From the NCBI GenBank assembly GCA_910577585.1, contig CAJTNN010000011.1:10626-74625 (forward strand): 64,000 nt of DNA, read 5' to 3'. The DNA comes from an uncultured Muribaculaceae bacterium. Lineage in GTDB: Bacteria > Bacteroidota > Bacteroidia > Bacteroidales > Muribaculaceae. Below, piece by piece: positions 28,999 through 36,624 of this stretch (positions are counted from its first letter, which is position 1; every line of letters starts with the position of its first letter). The notes below the pieces were generated by a model. The model did no database searches, was not told where the DNA came from, and worked only from the letters and a program-made list of their open reading frames with translations. The position numbers were made by a program, and so were the translations under genes.

Positions 28999-29423
28999 CG
29001 TGTATGTTTTTTTATTTCGAGAAGTGCGTCAATAAGGCTTCCGTCGAGGTTGATGCCTTTCTCTTCCATCTTGTCGGTGATTTTCTGTTTGGTGTCAGTG
29101 AGGATGTGGCTGTCGAGGTCTTCCCATGAGAGTATTTCAGAACCGTCGTTGGTTGTTGTGACATGGGCATTGCACTCCGTTTTGTTTCCAACAGAGTCTA
29201 CGACATTATAGATAACCACTGCCTGGAAGTTGCCATTTTCAAGGTCGTGTGAATCTGCCAGACCGATGTATTCAACATCCGGAATTGAATGGAGATAAGC
29301 GAGGGTAGCCTTACAGATATTGCGGTCGCGGGTATCACCCTGACCGACATTCCAACCACACGATGTAAGTGCGGTGTGTGCCATTATTACAGCTATGGCG
29401 AGCGTTAAGATTTTCTTAATCAT
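28995..29423 (-). CDS. Small lipoprotein of unknown function
   Basis: A 142-residue lipoprotein: signal peptide MIKKILTLAIAVIMAHTALT followed by Cys22 in a lipobox-like LTSC. The mature part (about 120 residues) contains VEYIGLADSHDLENGNFQAVVIY and a C-terminal helix LDGSLIDALLEIKKHTR, with no known catalytic motif. It is translationally coupled to the beta-barrel gene by a 4-bp overlap, so the two products likely act together at the outer membrane. A good promoter lies at 29450-29482. Confidence 0.7.
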   Translation of the reverse strand: MIKKILTLAIAVIMAHTALTSCGWNVGQGDTRDRNICKATLAYLHSIPDVEYIGLADSHDLENGNFQAVVIYNVVDSVGNKTECNAHVTTTNDGSEILSWEDLDSHILTDTKQKITDKMEEKGINLDGSLIDALLEIKKHTR

Positions 29424-29449
29424 TTTGCGTCAGTTTTAAATTTCCGGTG

Positions 29450-29482
29450 CAAAATTACGTCTAAACGAATCTTAACGCCAAA
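29450..29482 (-). promoter_or_regulatory. Promoter of the lipoprotein/beta-barrel operon
   Basis: Minus strand: TTTG at 29479-29482, 21-nt spacer, TAATTTTG at 29450-29457. This matches the Bacteroidetes -33/-7 consensus. The ATG at 29423 gives a leader of roughly 20 nt. Confidence 0.7.
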
Positions 29483-29502
29483 TGCAAAAGTCTTAATATG
29501 GA

Positions 29503-29536
29503 AAATGCAACCTGCTGATAATCAGAGGTTGCATTT
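29503..29536 (-). terminator. Terminator of the TPR-LuxR gene
   Basis: Stem AAATGCAACCT / AGGTTGCATTT (11 bp), 12-nt loop, followed on the minus strand by TTTTCC. It lies 41 bp past the stop of the LuxR-type gene and just upstream of the promoter of the next operon. Confidence 0.8.
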
Positions 29537-29577
29537 CTTAAAAATCTTAATATTCCCGGGGAGGGCCTTAATGGGTC

Positions 29578-31254
29578 TTAATAGCCGGATGCCTCACGGA
29601 GGAATGCTACGATATCCTCCTTCTCAGGCACTCCAAGTTTCTTTCGGATGGAGGATTTGCGTACGTAGATGGTGGATGTGGTCTGGCCGGTGATAACACT
29701 GATCTCTTTGGTTGAGAAACCGGCCACCATCAGCACTATTATCTGTTCCTCCTTTGGAGTGAGAGTATCGCCGTGGGCCGTGTGGAGTTTATCATAGAAT
29801 CCTGAATATAATGTGTTGATAAGCTCAAACACGTTATTCCAATTGACGAGTTCTCCACCGGTATCACTTTCGATTGAAGAGATTTTGCGGAGCATCTCGC
29901 GGTTTTGTTCCGTCGGAGTCTCAGCGACCATTTTGAGGATGCCCAGTTGCTGGAGCATGGCGCGGCGTAGTGCACCGGGAGTATGGGTTCCCGTGTGCTC
30001 CTGGGATGGAGAAGCTTTAAGTTCATCGACCATTTTCTGCAATGCTTCCGCCCGCTCCTCATTTTCGCGCTCACGCTGACGGCGATGGCGCATAATCCAT
30101 ACGGCACTAACCAATATCAGGAGAGCCACAAGCGCGATGACAAGAATAATGACCGTCTTCTGTTGGCTCTCAGCTTTGAGCGCCAAAGCCCGGCTCTGCT
30201 GCTGCAATGCACTGCGTTCGCTCTCCCATTGCGAAGCCTTAGCGCGGTTGTAACGCTCACGTTGACGGTTGTTGAGGCCGTTGACGTGGGCGAGTTTCAT
30301 CTTGCCGTCTTGTTTGAAGTCAATCATCGCTCTCAGCAGGTTGCTGTAACTGCGGTAATATGTATCATCATCGTTTCTGAATTTCGCTGCAAAACTGTCG
30401 GCAATGGCAAGTTCCTTGGTGGCACGATTGAGATTACCGGAATTGAGCGCGTTGATGGCAAGCTGCATGTGCAGATAATCAGCCGCGCCATTGTCGGGAG
30501 ATGACTTGGCGAATATCCCTTCGATTGTGGCATCACTCTCTTTGTGGCACCCCATCTCTCCCAGAATCTGGGCACGTTCTATCTCAAAAATAAATTGCTT
30601 GTCGCCCCATTTGCTCTTGCGGGCATAGTCAATCAGATTGTCGGTAAGCATTAAGGCTGAATCCAGTTTGCCGGCATATTCATACGCGCTGACAAGCATG
30701 AAGTTAGCCTCCATCTTTCTGAGTGTGTCAGTCTCGATGGCCTCTAATTGGCTTGCATATGGAATAAGTTCGTTTCCCTGGTATTCGGATGTGCCAAGAA
30801 GCACACGTATTCTCAGAGCCTGCAGCTTCAACGAGTCAGGTACGTTGTCAAGATTGGACAGTGAGTCGAGCAGACTGATTGCACCAGTCATGTCGCCCAC
30901 CCAAAACTTGTACCATGCCAAAGCTGTGGCACTGCGCATCTCGCGCACCTTATCTCGGCCCTTATAGTAATTGTGAGAGAATACAATCAACGAGTCACCG
31001 ACCATTGAACGGCGTTGACGCAGGTGGCCCCAAGCTCTGAGATAATGATATTTAGCCCGGGTGGAATCGAGCTTCAAATCGTTATACTCTATCGCATCCA
31101 GCATTGCCATCGCAGTGTCGGTGTCGGTCAGCATCAATCTCTCCGCGTCATCGATACTTGAATCATACCGTGAGGCTGAGTGAGAGCAACCTGTAATGCA
31201 CAACACAAGGCACATGGCAACGGTCGTGAATATTGTATATAATGTTTCCTTCAT
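29578..31254 (-). CDS. Membrane-bound TPR protein with C-terminal LuxR-type HTH
   Basis: A 558-residue one-component regulator. The ATG at 31254 (MKETLYTIFTTVAMC) is chosen because it gives a clean lipoprotein-type signal with lipobox ITGC (Cys23). Residues about 35-335 are TPR-like helices. A TM helix (VIILVIALVALLILVSAVWI) spans about 366-388, followed by a coiled coil and a GerE/LuxR HTH at the end (LTPKEEQIIVLMVAGFSTKE). The layout implies a periplasmic sensor and a cytoplasmic DNA-binding domain. It lies directly upstream of the lipoprotein/beta-barrel operon in the same direction and probably controls it. Combining a lipobox with a TM helix is unusual. Confidence 0.82.
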   Translation of the reverse strand: MKETLYTIFTTVAMCLVLCITGCSHSASRYDSSIDDAERLMLTDTDTAMAMLDAIEYNDLKLDSTRAKYHYLRAWGHLRQRRSMVGDSLIVFSHNYYKGRDKVREMRSATALAWYKFWVGDMTGAISLLDSLSNLDNVPDSLKLQALRIRVLLGTSEYQGNELIPYASQLEAIETDTLRKMEANFMLVSAYEYAGKLDSALMLTDNLIDYARKSKWGDKQFIFEIERAQILGEMGCHKESDATIEGIFAKSSPDNGAADYLHMQLAINALNSGNLNRATKELAIADSFAAKFRNDDDTYYRSYSNLLRAMIDFKQDGKMKLAHVNGLNNRQRERYNRAKASQWESERSALQQQSRALALKAESQQKTVIILVIALVALLILVSAVWIMRHRRQRERENEERAEALQKMVDELKASPSQEHTGTHTPGALRRAMLQQLGILKMVAETPTEQNREMLRKISSIESDTGGELVNWNNVFELINTLYSGFYDKLHTAHGDTLTPKEEQIIVLMVAGFSTKEISVITGQTTSTIYVRKSSIRKKLGVPEKEDIVAFLREASGY

Positions 31255-31381
31255 TGTATTAATGCCATAATGAACTGATTCCATCTTCCATTTTGCGGGA
31301 TAAGGAATCCTTTTCAAGTAAATATTTCTTTATGGTCCTTCATATATCGCAAAATTACGAAAAAGATTTGATTTTTGCGCT

Positions 31382-31413
31382 TTTGGCCGACTCGCGAATT
31401 TTGGCTAAATTTG
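31382..31413 (+). promoter_or_regulatory. Promoter of the EFR1-type ferredoxin gene
   Basis: TTTG at 31382-31385, 20-nt spacer, TAAATTTG at 31406-31413, 30 bp before the ATG. A minus-strand TAATTTTG at 31350-31357 may serve the divergent TPR-LuxR gene. Confidence 0.65.
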
Positions 31414-31442
31414 CCATCGGTCAATAATTCAAACTATCCGAT

Positions 31443-32267
31443 ATGGGCATCTATGCTTTCTCTTTTTCTCCTACCGGCACGTCGGCCAAAATCCTGAGGG
31501 CTGTATCAAGTGGTGTGGCTGAGGGGCTGAATACTGACGTTACTTCTGTGGATCTGACTTTCAATCCGGCGGATGATATTGAACTGACGGAGCGTGATAT
31601 CGTTATCGCGGGGGCTCCGGTGTATGGCGGCAAGATCGCGCCGCTGGCTAAACTGCGTCTCAATGCCCTGCGTGGGAATGGGGCTAAATGCATCGTTGTG
31701 GCAATCTATGGTAACCGCGCTTTTGAAAATGCGGCCTCTGACCTGGCTGGGTTTATGGCCGAAGGTGGGTGCTTGATTTGCGGCGCTGCGGCTTTTGTGG
31801 GTGAACATTCCTACTCTACCTCTGCTACGCCGATAGCGGCCGGACGCCCTGATGGGCAGGACCTCTCTGACGCCCATAAATTCGGGATGGAGATTGCCTC
31901 CCTTATCCTGCAGGATAAGCTGCGCGAAGTCAATCCGACCGAACTCTCCGACGTGCCCTCGCCGGCTGAATCAATCGCCAATTTCCGCAAATTCGTTGTC
32001 GCTTATCAGCAACAGCAGTCCACCAACCCTGTCACGTATCTCCCCACGGTCGACCAATCGCTATGCGACGGGTGCGGCGCGTGCTACGCCGCATGCCCTA
32101 CCGGTGCCATAAATCCGGAATGCGAGGAGGTAGACCCGGCCAAGTGCATCAAATGCTGCGCATGCGTCAAGGTCTGCCCGCAGGAGGCGCGCCATCTGGC
32201 CACACCATTTGCCGGAATCCTCTCTGAGAACTTCAACCTCCGGAAGTCACCCCGCTGGATTCTTTAA
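31443..32267 (+). CDS. EFR1-family flavodoxin-ferredoxin fusion protein
   Basis: A 274-residue electron-transfer protein. An N-terminal flavodoxin-like domain (FSFSPTGTSAKILRAVSSGV, an FMN phosphate-loop S-P-T-G-T-S; then VIAGAPVYGGKIAPLA) is joined to two 4Fe-4S clusters near 206-250: CDGCGACYAACPTGAI and CIKCCACVKVCPQEA. This is the EFR1 ('ferrodoxin') arrangement found widely in gut anaerobes. It is cytoplasmic. The redox partner is unknown. It is followed 19 bp later by a 76-codon gene that may belong to the same transcript. Confidence 0.9.
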   Translation: MGIYAFSFSPTGTSAKILRAVSSGVAEGLNTDVTSVDLTFNPADDIELTERDIVIAGAPVYGGKIAPLAKLRLNALRGNGAKCIVVAIYGNRAFENAASDLAGFMAEGGCLICGAAAFVGEHSYSTSATPIAAGRPDGQDLSDAHKFGMEIASLILQDKLREVNPTELSDVPSPAESIANFRKFVVAYQQQQSTNPVTYLPTVDQSLCDGCGACYAACPTGAINPECEEVDPAKCIKCCACVKVCPQEARHLATPFAGILSENFNLRKSPRWIL

Positions 32268-32286
32268 CCCATACCCTGCCATCGTT

Positions 32287-32517
32287 ATGTCTGAATTTGC
32301 CCGCCATCTGTCAGTCCAGCTCTCCCAAAGAGTCAATATCAGCCAGATCCGCGCCATCGCCGAATGGGCCAATTCAGAGCTGCTTGACGAGCTCACCGAA
32401 CATCTCAATCTTCTCGCCACGCAGCCCCTTAGTCCGGGCCTGCGCAGTGCACTCGCCACCACGCGCCGCCGTATTGCCAAACACGCGTGTCCCCCAGCAC
32501 AAAGAGATCCGCGTTAA
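32287..32517 (+). CDS. Small hypothetical protein
   Basis: A 76-residue frame starting MSEFARHLSVQLSQRVNISQ, with helical WANSELLDELTEHLNLLAT and a basic C-terminus (TTRRRIAKHACP). An overlapping upstream in-frame ATG at 32209 lies inside the ferredoxin gene, so the start at 32287 is preferred. It follows that gene by 19 bp. Composition is protein-like, resembling the helical tail of a DNA-binding or adaptor protein, but no family is recognised. Confidence 0.45.
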   Translation: MSEFARHLSVQLSQRVNISQIRAIAEWANSELLDELTEHLNLLATQPLSPGLRSALATTRRRIAKHACPPAQRDPR

Positions 32518-32550
32518 TCCATTCCATCCGCGGCGCAGTCGCGCAGCGAC

Positions 32551-32594
32551 AAGCGAAAAAATCTGCGCCCTTAAATTCCTTCCCCCATCTTACC
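32551..32594. repeat. 44-nt direct repeat, copy 1
   Basis: Begins AAGCGAAAAAATCTGCGCCC and ends CATCTTACC; it matches 36408-36450 with a single 1-nt indel and one substitution. It is non-coding and lies between two genes. Confidence 0.75.
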
Positions 32595-32626
32595 CATTGG
32601 TCCTTGCTTACCTTAAAAGCGTTGGG

Positions 32627-33445
32627 TCAGTCGGCTGCGGCGCGGGGTTTGCGGCTGCGGGCCGTCTGGAATACGGTGGTGAAGTAGTTGTCGATGTAGC
32701 GGACGAAATTGTCGGGCGACGGGGACACTACGTATTGTTTGTCGATCTGGCGGATGCGGTCGTTGTGGATTGAGTCGAGCGGCACAAGCATCAGCTCTGC
32801 CGGCTTCGCGGGAGTGCCACCTACTCCAAGGGCAATGATTACCTTGCGTTTATTCGCTTTCTGAAACTTGCGGTATCTTTCGAGTTGCCACCCTTCAAAG
32901 TGTACCTCTCCCGAATTCCAGCGCGAGCGATATTTGCACTCTATATAATAATCGATATTCGAATTGCCACGCTTCTGCTGGATATGAAGGTCAGGATTCT
33001 TAGATGATTCGGCCACTACTCCCGCCGACGACTTCTTGTCTTGAGTGCGGTCAAGAAGTTTGAGGCGCCAGTCATTGAGCAGATTGCATACGAAATCTTC
33101 AAATGCATCCCCTTTCTTTTTAGAATCAGAATATTCCGACGATTCTGCATCGGCCTGGGACGATGCGGAGGTAGTCGCGGAATTTGGTGCTGATGCAGTA
33201 TTTGCGGGTGCCGAAGCTGCTGCGGATGTCGAAGCCGAGAGCGACTCAGATGCTACGGCTGCATCAGGCTGCCGCATGGCAGCCGGCGCCTCTTGCCGTG
33301 CATTCACACTGTTTGCGCTCATCGAAGTTGTATCGGCCGATGAGGCATCCTGGCCCGGATTACAGAGCATGACAATTCCGGCCACAATTGCGGCTACACC
33401 GGCAATAATCAAAAAATAAGCCATCGGGTTAGGTCGTTTTTTCAT
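32627..33445 (-). CDS. Membrane-anchored PD-(D/E)XK nuclease-like protein
   Basis: A 272-residue protein with a single N-terminal TM helix (about 9-27), a Ser/Ala-rich low-complexity linker (about 32-108) and a C-terminal restriction-endonuclease-like domain. The nuclease signature is seen as GDAFEDFVCNLLNDW (Glu116), NPDLHI (Asp152) and YYIECKYRS (Glu169-x-Lys171), the Mrr/PD-(D/E)XK pattern. The ATG at 33445 is chosen over an upstream start that would lie inside the MITE-like element. The element's terminal repeat ends 9 bp before this ATG, so the leader is derived from it. A tethered nuclease suggests action on incoming DNA, which is inference. Confidence 0.72.
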   Translation of the reverse strand: MKKRPNPMAYFLIIAGVAAIVAGIVMLCNPGQDASSADTTSMSANSVNARQEAPAAMRQPDAAVASESLSASTSAAASAPANTASAPNSATTSASSQADAESSEYSDSKKKGDAFEDFVCNLLNDWRLKLLDRTQDKKSSAGVVAESSKNPDLHIQQKRGNSNIDYYIECKYRSRWNSGEVHFEGWQLERYRKFQKANKRKVIIALGVGGTPAKPAELMLVPLDSIHNDRIRQIDKQYVVSPSPDNFVRYIDNYFTTVFQTARSRKPRAAAD

Positions 33446-33453
33446 TGATATAA

Positions 33454-33645
33454 TGAAGTTGTTTAAACTTTTTACGAAAAACATAAATTGAAGTATTTTT
33501 TCTTCAAGCGCAATCTTAATTAATATTTTGGCATCTTTCGCCCCTCTTCATCGGTCGCGATGCCCGCATCGCTCCCTCTTCGAGAGCCGAAACCTGCTCA
33601 AAATCTTAATTAACCTTGCACTTGAAAAAAGTTTAAACAACTTCA
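33454..33645 (+). repeat. MITE-like element, copy B (192 bp)
   Basis: Perfect 20-bp terminal inverted repeats, TGAAGTTGTTTAAACTTTTT at the left and its exact complement at the right. The interior matches copy A (4257-4495) and copy C (63871-63945). It has no coding capacity. No clear target-site duplication is seen beyond A/T-rich flanks. Confidence 0.8.
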
Positions 33646-33863
33646 ATTTTTTGCAAATATAGTCACTTTCCGGCAGTTTGCAAAAAATCATAAGACAAGA
33701 TGTCTCCCCTCGTCCGAATTGTAGGTATATCGAAGTTTCTGTATCTCTTTCGTTTTTCGTAAGTATCTCTAAAATCTTGGTTCTGGGGCGGCTATCTCTG
33801 CCGTGAGAGGTGGACATAGTCCATGAAAGTCTTGACTTAAGAGTTTATACTCTATTTGAGTGA
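33646..33863. other. Intergenic region between the MITE-like element and the MazF-like gene
   Basis: About 220 bp with no convincing gene or clear terminator. A short run of weak frames is present on both strands but none has family resemblance. Confidence 0.4.
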
Positions 33864-34316
33864 TTAGAGTCCATATTGAGCCAAATGCGCGGCACTTTCA
33901 CGCGGACTCTCCTTGATTGTACCTATTATTAGCTCGACATCATACTCATCAATCTCGCCCAGATAATTCCATTCGTTGAATTTCTGAGGATAGGCCCTCT
34001 TTAGCTGGACGCAATCGACAAAAGAATCATATCGCAGGAATGGATACTTAGATTGCTTTATGGGCATGTGGTACATCTTGATGTAACCGGGAAGATTCTT
34101 GTTGATTTGAGAATTGATGATAACGCCACCGTATGCCACTCCTTCAGAATCAAAACCAAGTACGACAAAATATTTGTCTCTTGAAGCATCACCGGGCTTT
34201 GGCTTGATGCCGTTTGCATCAGTCATCGTGATTTCATAGACATCGCCGACTTTAACCGTTCGGGCGGCTAACCGCGAAAGCTCATCTTCATTGAGCGCAT
34301 CTGAAATTTTTGTCAT
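33864..34316 (-). CDS. PemK/MazF-fold-like protein, probable partner of the Panacea protein
   Basis: A 150-residue cytoplasmic protein. The central part VGDVYEITMTDANGIKPKPG, DKYFVVLGFDSEGVAYGGVI and the segment with MPIKQSKYPFLRYDSFVDC resemble the SH3-like barrel of PemK/MazF proteins, in which a K-P-G-x-x-R-x-K loop carries conserved basic residues. It overlaps the upstream Panacea-domain gene by 4 bp. In toxin-antitoxin pairs of this type the Panacea protein is the antitoxin. The toxin role here is inferred from the fold-like pattern and the gene pair; it could also be a non-toxic relative. Confidence 0.55.
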   Translation of the reverse strand: MTKISDALNEDELSRLAARTVKVGDVYEITMTDANGIKPKPGDASRDKYFVVLGFDSEGVAYGGVIINSQINKNLPGYIKMYHMPIKQSKYPFLRYDSFVDCVQLKRAYPQKFNEWNYLGEIDEYDVELIIGTIKESPRESAAHLAQYGL

Positions 34317-34864
34317 CTGAGTGCCGCTTCAATTTGCATCTGCTCTTCAATATATTCCAACATGGCTTCATCTGCATTCATAACCTTAGCCATTGATATT
34401 GGAGAAATCACATTGGTGCCATGTACACGCCTGTGAGCCTCATCCCAAGCTGCGTCATGAGATTTTTTCATAAGTTGGCCGAAAGTCATGGCTCCATGCT
34501 CCATGATGGACTGATCCAGAGCGTCAATCTCCGACTTCGAAAGAAAATTCACATTAGCATCTCGCTTGGGAATAAGCACGTTTGGCGCATCTTCTCCTGC
34601 AAACTGAATCACCTCAGATAATTCCTCTGAAAGCTTCATGCGCGACTGCCCAAGTTCTTTTACAGCATCATAGAGATGGGTGGGAACGGGTCCATATTTC
34701 AGAGCGCAAAATTCATCGGGCACTATGCCGCTACCCCATTTTGCAAGATGTTTCATCTCGGCAAAATAGAGAATCTTGAAAACATGGTAGAAATCAACCC
34801 CACCAGTCTTGCAAAGTATATACAGAACCAGCTCTGTGAGTTTCTTGCTATCAAAATTCGTCAT
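34313..34864 (-). CDS. Panacea-domain (DUF4065/SocA-like) antitoxin
   Basis: A 183-residue protein with the Panacea domain: VLYILCKTGGVDFYHVFKIL and YFAEMKHLAKWGSGIVPDEF, then ALKYGPVPTHLYDAVKEL, the family hallmark. Panacea proteins are promiscuous antitoxins that neutralise many toxin folds. A strong Shine-Dalgarno-like AGGAG lies about 9 nt upstream of the ATG, which is rare in Bacteroidetes and may favour antitoxin output over the overlapping downstream gene. A 16-bp copy of the MITE terminal repeat lies 50 bp upstream. Confidence 0.8.
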   Translation of the reverse strand: MTNFDSKKLTELVLYILCKTGGVDFYHVFKILYFAEMKHLAKWGSGIVPDEFCALKYGPVPTHLYDAVKELGQSRMKLSEELSEVIQFAGEDAPNVLIPKRDANVNFLSKSEIDALDQSIMEHGAMTFGQLMKKSHDAAWDEAHRRVHGTNVISPISMAKVMNADEAMLEYIEEQMQIEAALR

Positions 34865-34912
34865 AGGCGTTTCTCCTTTCTTACTCTAACGTATGAATTT
34901 CTACTGCGGTTT

Positions 34913-34928
34913 AGTTTAAACAACTTCA
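34913..34928. repeat. Solo copy of the MITE terminal-repeat core
   Basis: AGTTTAAACAACTTCA, 16 bp identical to the end of the element at 33454-33645, lying upstream of the Panacea gene. Confidence 0.6.
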
Positions 34929-35061
34929 TAGTCAGCAAATTTACAATTTTTTTTGCAAACCACAAAATCGGCTTAAAACTACGATTTTACTACATCCCCC
35001 TGTCTTTATTTGGGTGAAGTCGAGGTTTTTTTGAGTTGGTGTGCTTTTTTTTGTGGAAAAA

Positions 35062-35093
35062 TTTGGAAGTTATTGTAATTATTACTAACTTTG
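35062..35093 (+). promoter_or_regulatory. Promoter of the fur/perR gene
   Basis: TTTG at 35062-35065, 20-nt spacer, TAACTTTG at 35086-35093. This is the canonical Bacteroidetes promoter layout, about 30 bp before the ATG. It overlaps the two inverted repeats listed next. Confidence 0.75.
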
Positions 35094-35105
35094 TAATCGT
35101 TACAA
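35073..35105. promoter_or_regulatory. Two PerR/Fur-like boxes in the fur promoter
   Basis: TTGTAATTATTACTA (35073-35087) and TTGTAATCGTTACAA (35091-35105; 6-bp arms) overlap the spacer and -7 box. They resemble PerR boxes and the site at 24754. Autoregulation is inferred. Confidence 0.6.
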
Positions 35106-35122
35106 TTTAGTTAATTCTAAAA

Positions 35123-35566
35123 ATGATGACAGAGACCACCACATACACCGGCAATGAGCTGTTGCAGATGCTGCATAAGGCGGGGGTTCGCCCGTCGGCA
35201 CAACGTCTGGCAGTGCTCGACTATATTGCCAACCGCAAGACACATCCGGCGGCCGATGAGGTGTATGTGCATCTATCGCATGAATTCCCCTCGATGTCGC
35301 GCACCACGGTGTATAATTCACTCCATGCGTTGGCCGAGGCCGGTGTGCTGCGCCCGCTTGAGATTGAGAGTCAGTCGACTCGCTACGACCTCGCGCCGCA
35401 GATGCCCCATAGCCATTTCAGATGCACCGCCTGCGGCCGCATCTTCGATATGGCACTACCCCCGGGCATAGAGAGCGCCGTCACGCAGGGTTTCAGGGTG
35501 GCCACCACCGAGTTGTGCTTCGCGGGCACCTGCCCCGAATGCACGGCCAGAGGCAATGCCAACTGA
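35123..35566 (+). CDS. Fur-family transcriptional regulator, probably PerR-like
   Basis: A 147-residue Fur protein. Winged helix at about 10-85 (LHKAGVRPSAQRLAVLDYI, SMSRTTVYNSLHALAEAG), then the dimerisation domain with HSHFRCTACGRIFD and a C-terminal CPEC; together the two CxxC pairs form the structural zinc site. Regulatory-site histidines (PQMPHSHF) are present. The close link to rubrerythrin 149 bp downstream and the PerR-like boxes suggest a peroxide sensor rather than an iron sensor. Two ATG codons (35123 and 35126) are equally possible starts. Confidence 0.88.
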   Translation: MMTETTTYTGNELLQMLHKAGVRPSAQRLAVLDYIANRKTHPAADEVYVHLSHEFPSMSRTTVYNSLHALAEAGVLRPLEIESQSTRYDLAPQMPHSHFRCTACGRIFDMALPPGIESAVTQGFRVATTELCFAGTCPECTARGNAN

Positions 35567-35714
35567 GAGATGCAGATAGCGCGGAATGGCTGAATACGGG
35601 TGATGACGTATGCATCAATCTCCAACACACCCATCCGCCCGGATGGCATCGGCCGCTGCCGACATCGGCGGCTGGAAAAACAGATAATCCAACATTAAAA
35701 ATCAACATAAAGAC

Positions 35715-36257
35715 ATGAAAGAACTGAAAGGAACAAAGACAGAGAAGAACCTCATGGAGGCTTTCGCCGGCGAATCACAGGCCCGCAACAAGTATTCTTA
35801 CTACGCCTCAAAGGCCCGCAAGGATGGCTTCGAGCAGATTGCAGCCATCTTCGAGGAGACCGCCCACAATGAGAAGGAGCACGCCAAGCTGTGGTTTAAA
35901 TACCTGCACGGCGGCGAGATGCCCGACACCATGGCCAACCTCCGCGACGCAGCCGAGGGTGAGAACTACGAGTGGACCAACATGTACGACCGCATGGCCG
36001 CCGAGGCCGAAGAGGAGGGCTTTGCTGAGATTGCCCGCAAATTCCGCGCCGTAGGTGCCATCGAGCGTCACCACGAAGAGCGCTACCGCAAACTCCTCAA
36101 GAACATCGAGGAGGGCATCGTATTCTCACGCGACGGCGACACAGTATGGGTATGCCGCAATTGCGGCCACATCGTGATCGGCAAAAAGGCTCCCGCCGTA
36201 TGCCCCGTGTGCCTGCACTCACAGTGCTTCTTCGAAATCAAAGCCGATAACTATTGA
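35715..36257 (+). CDS. rbr: Rubrerythrin
   Basis: A 180-residue peroxide-reducing non-haem diiron protein of anaerobes. N-terminal ferritin-like helices carry the diiron ligands in EAFAGESQARNKYSYYA, EETAHNEKEHAKLW and FRAVGAIERHHEERYR. The C-terminal rubredoxin-like domain has CRNCG and CPVC. It reduces H2O2 with electrons from reduced NAD(P)H/rubredoxin systems. It follows the Fur/PerR gene and is probably in its regulon or operon. Strong hairpin downstream. Confidence 0.97.
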   Translation: MKELKGTKTEKNLMEAFAGESQARNKYSYYASKARKDGFEQIAAIFEETAHNEKEHAKLWFKYLHGGEMPDTMANLRDAAEGENYEWTNMYDRMAAEAEEEGFAEIARKFRAVGAIERHHEERYRKLLKNIEEGIVFSRDGDTVWVCRNCGHIVIGKKAPAVCPVCLHSQCFFEIKADNY

Positions 36258-36327
36258 TACACCCCCTCCGCTATAATGGAGGGTGGACTGCCGCAGAGCA
36301 GACACTTCTGAATTAGAACTCTATCGC

Positions 36328-36380
36328 ATGCTCCCCGCCACGGACTCTTGACCCAGAGCCGCGGCGGGGAGCATCTTTTA
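36328..36380 (+). terminator. Rubrerythrin terminator
   Basis: Stem ATGCTCCCCGCC / GGCGGGGAGCAT (12 bp), 23-nt loop, followed by CTTTTA. Confidence 0.8.
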
Positions 36381-36407
36381 TCTCAGCGGCCAGGTAACCG
36401 TTAAGTT

Positions 36408-36450
36408 AAGCGAAAAAATCTGCGCCCTTAAATTCCTTTCCCATCTTACC
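36408..36450. repeat. 43-nt direct repeat, copy 2
   Basis: Matches 32551-32594 with one 1-nt indel and one substitution, in the same orientation. Together the copies flank about 3.9 kb holding the nuclease-like, Panacea/MazF-like, fur and rubrerythrin genes. Confidence 0.75.
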
Positions 36451-36624
36451 GATTATGAATATTCAGTCCCTTCCTAAACTTAAAGGTGTTGTGGTAACCG
36501 CCGGCTCTATTATCTGACTCTATTATTAAGCGCAGGAGGCCGGAATATGCCGGAATATTTTGTAATTTTGCAGTCCGAAATTCACTGAAGTCATCTGACC
36601 GACTTCACCATATCACCAGACCCT

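Larger units (their letters stand above)
36258..36624. other. Intergenic region with terminator and repeat
   Basis: 367 bp between rubrerythrin and the MFS gene. It contains the terminator at 36328-36380, the second copy of the 43-nt direct repeat and an A/T-rich stretch with TTTTGTAATTTTGC at about 36560-36573 that includes a TAATTTTG -7 box for the MFS gene. No gene is seen. Confidence 0.6.
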
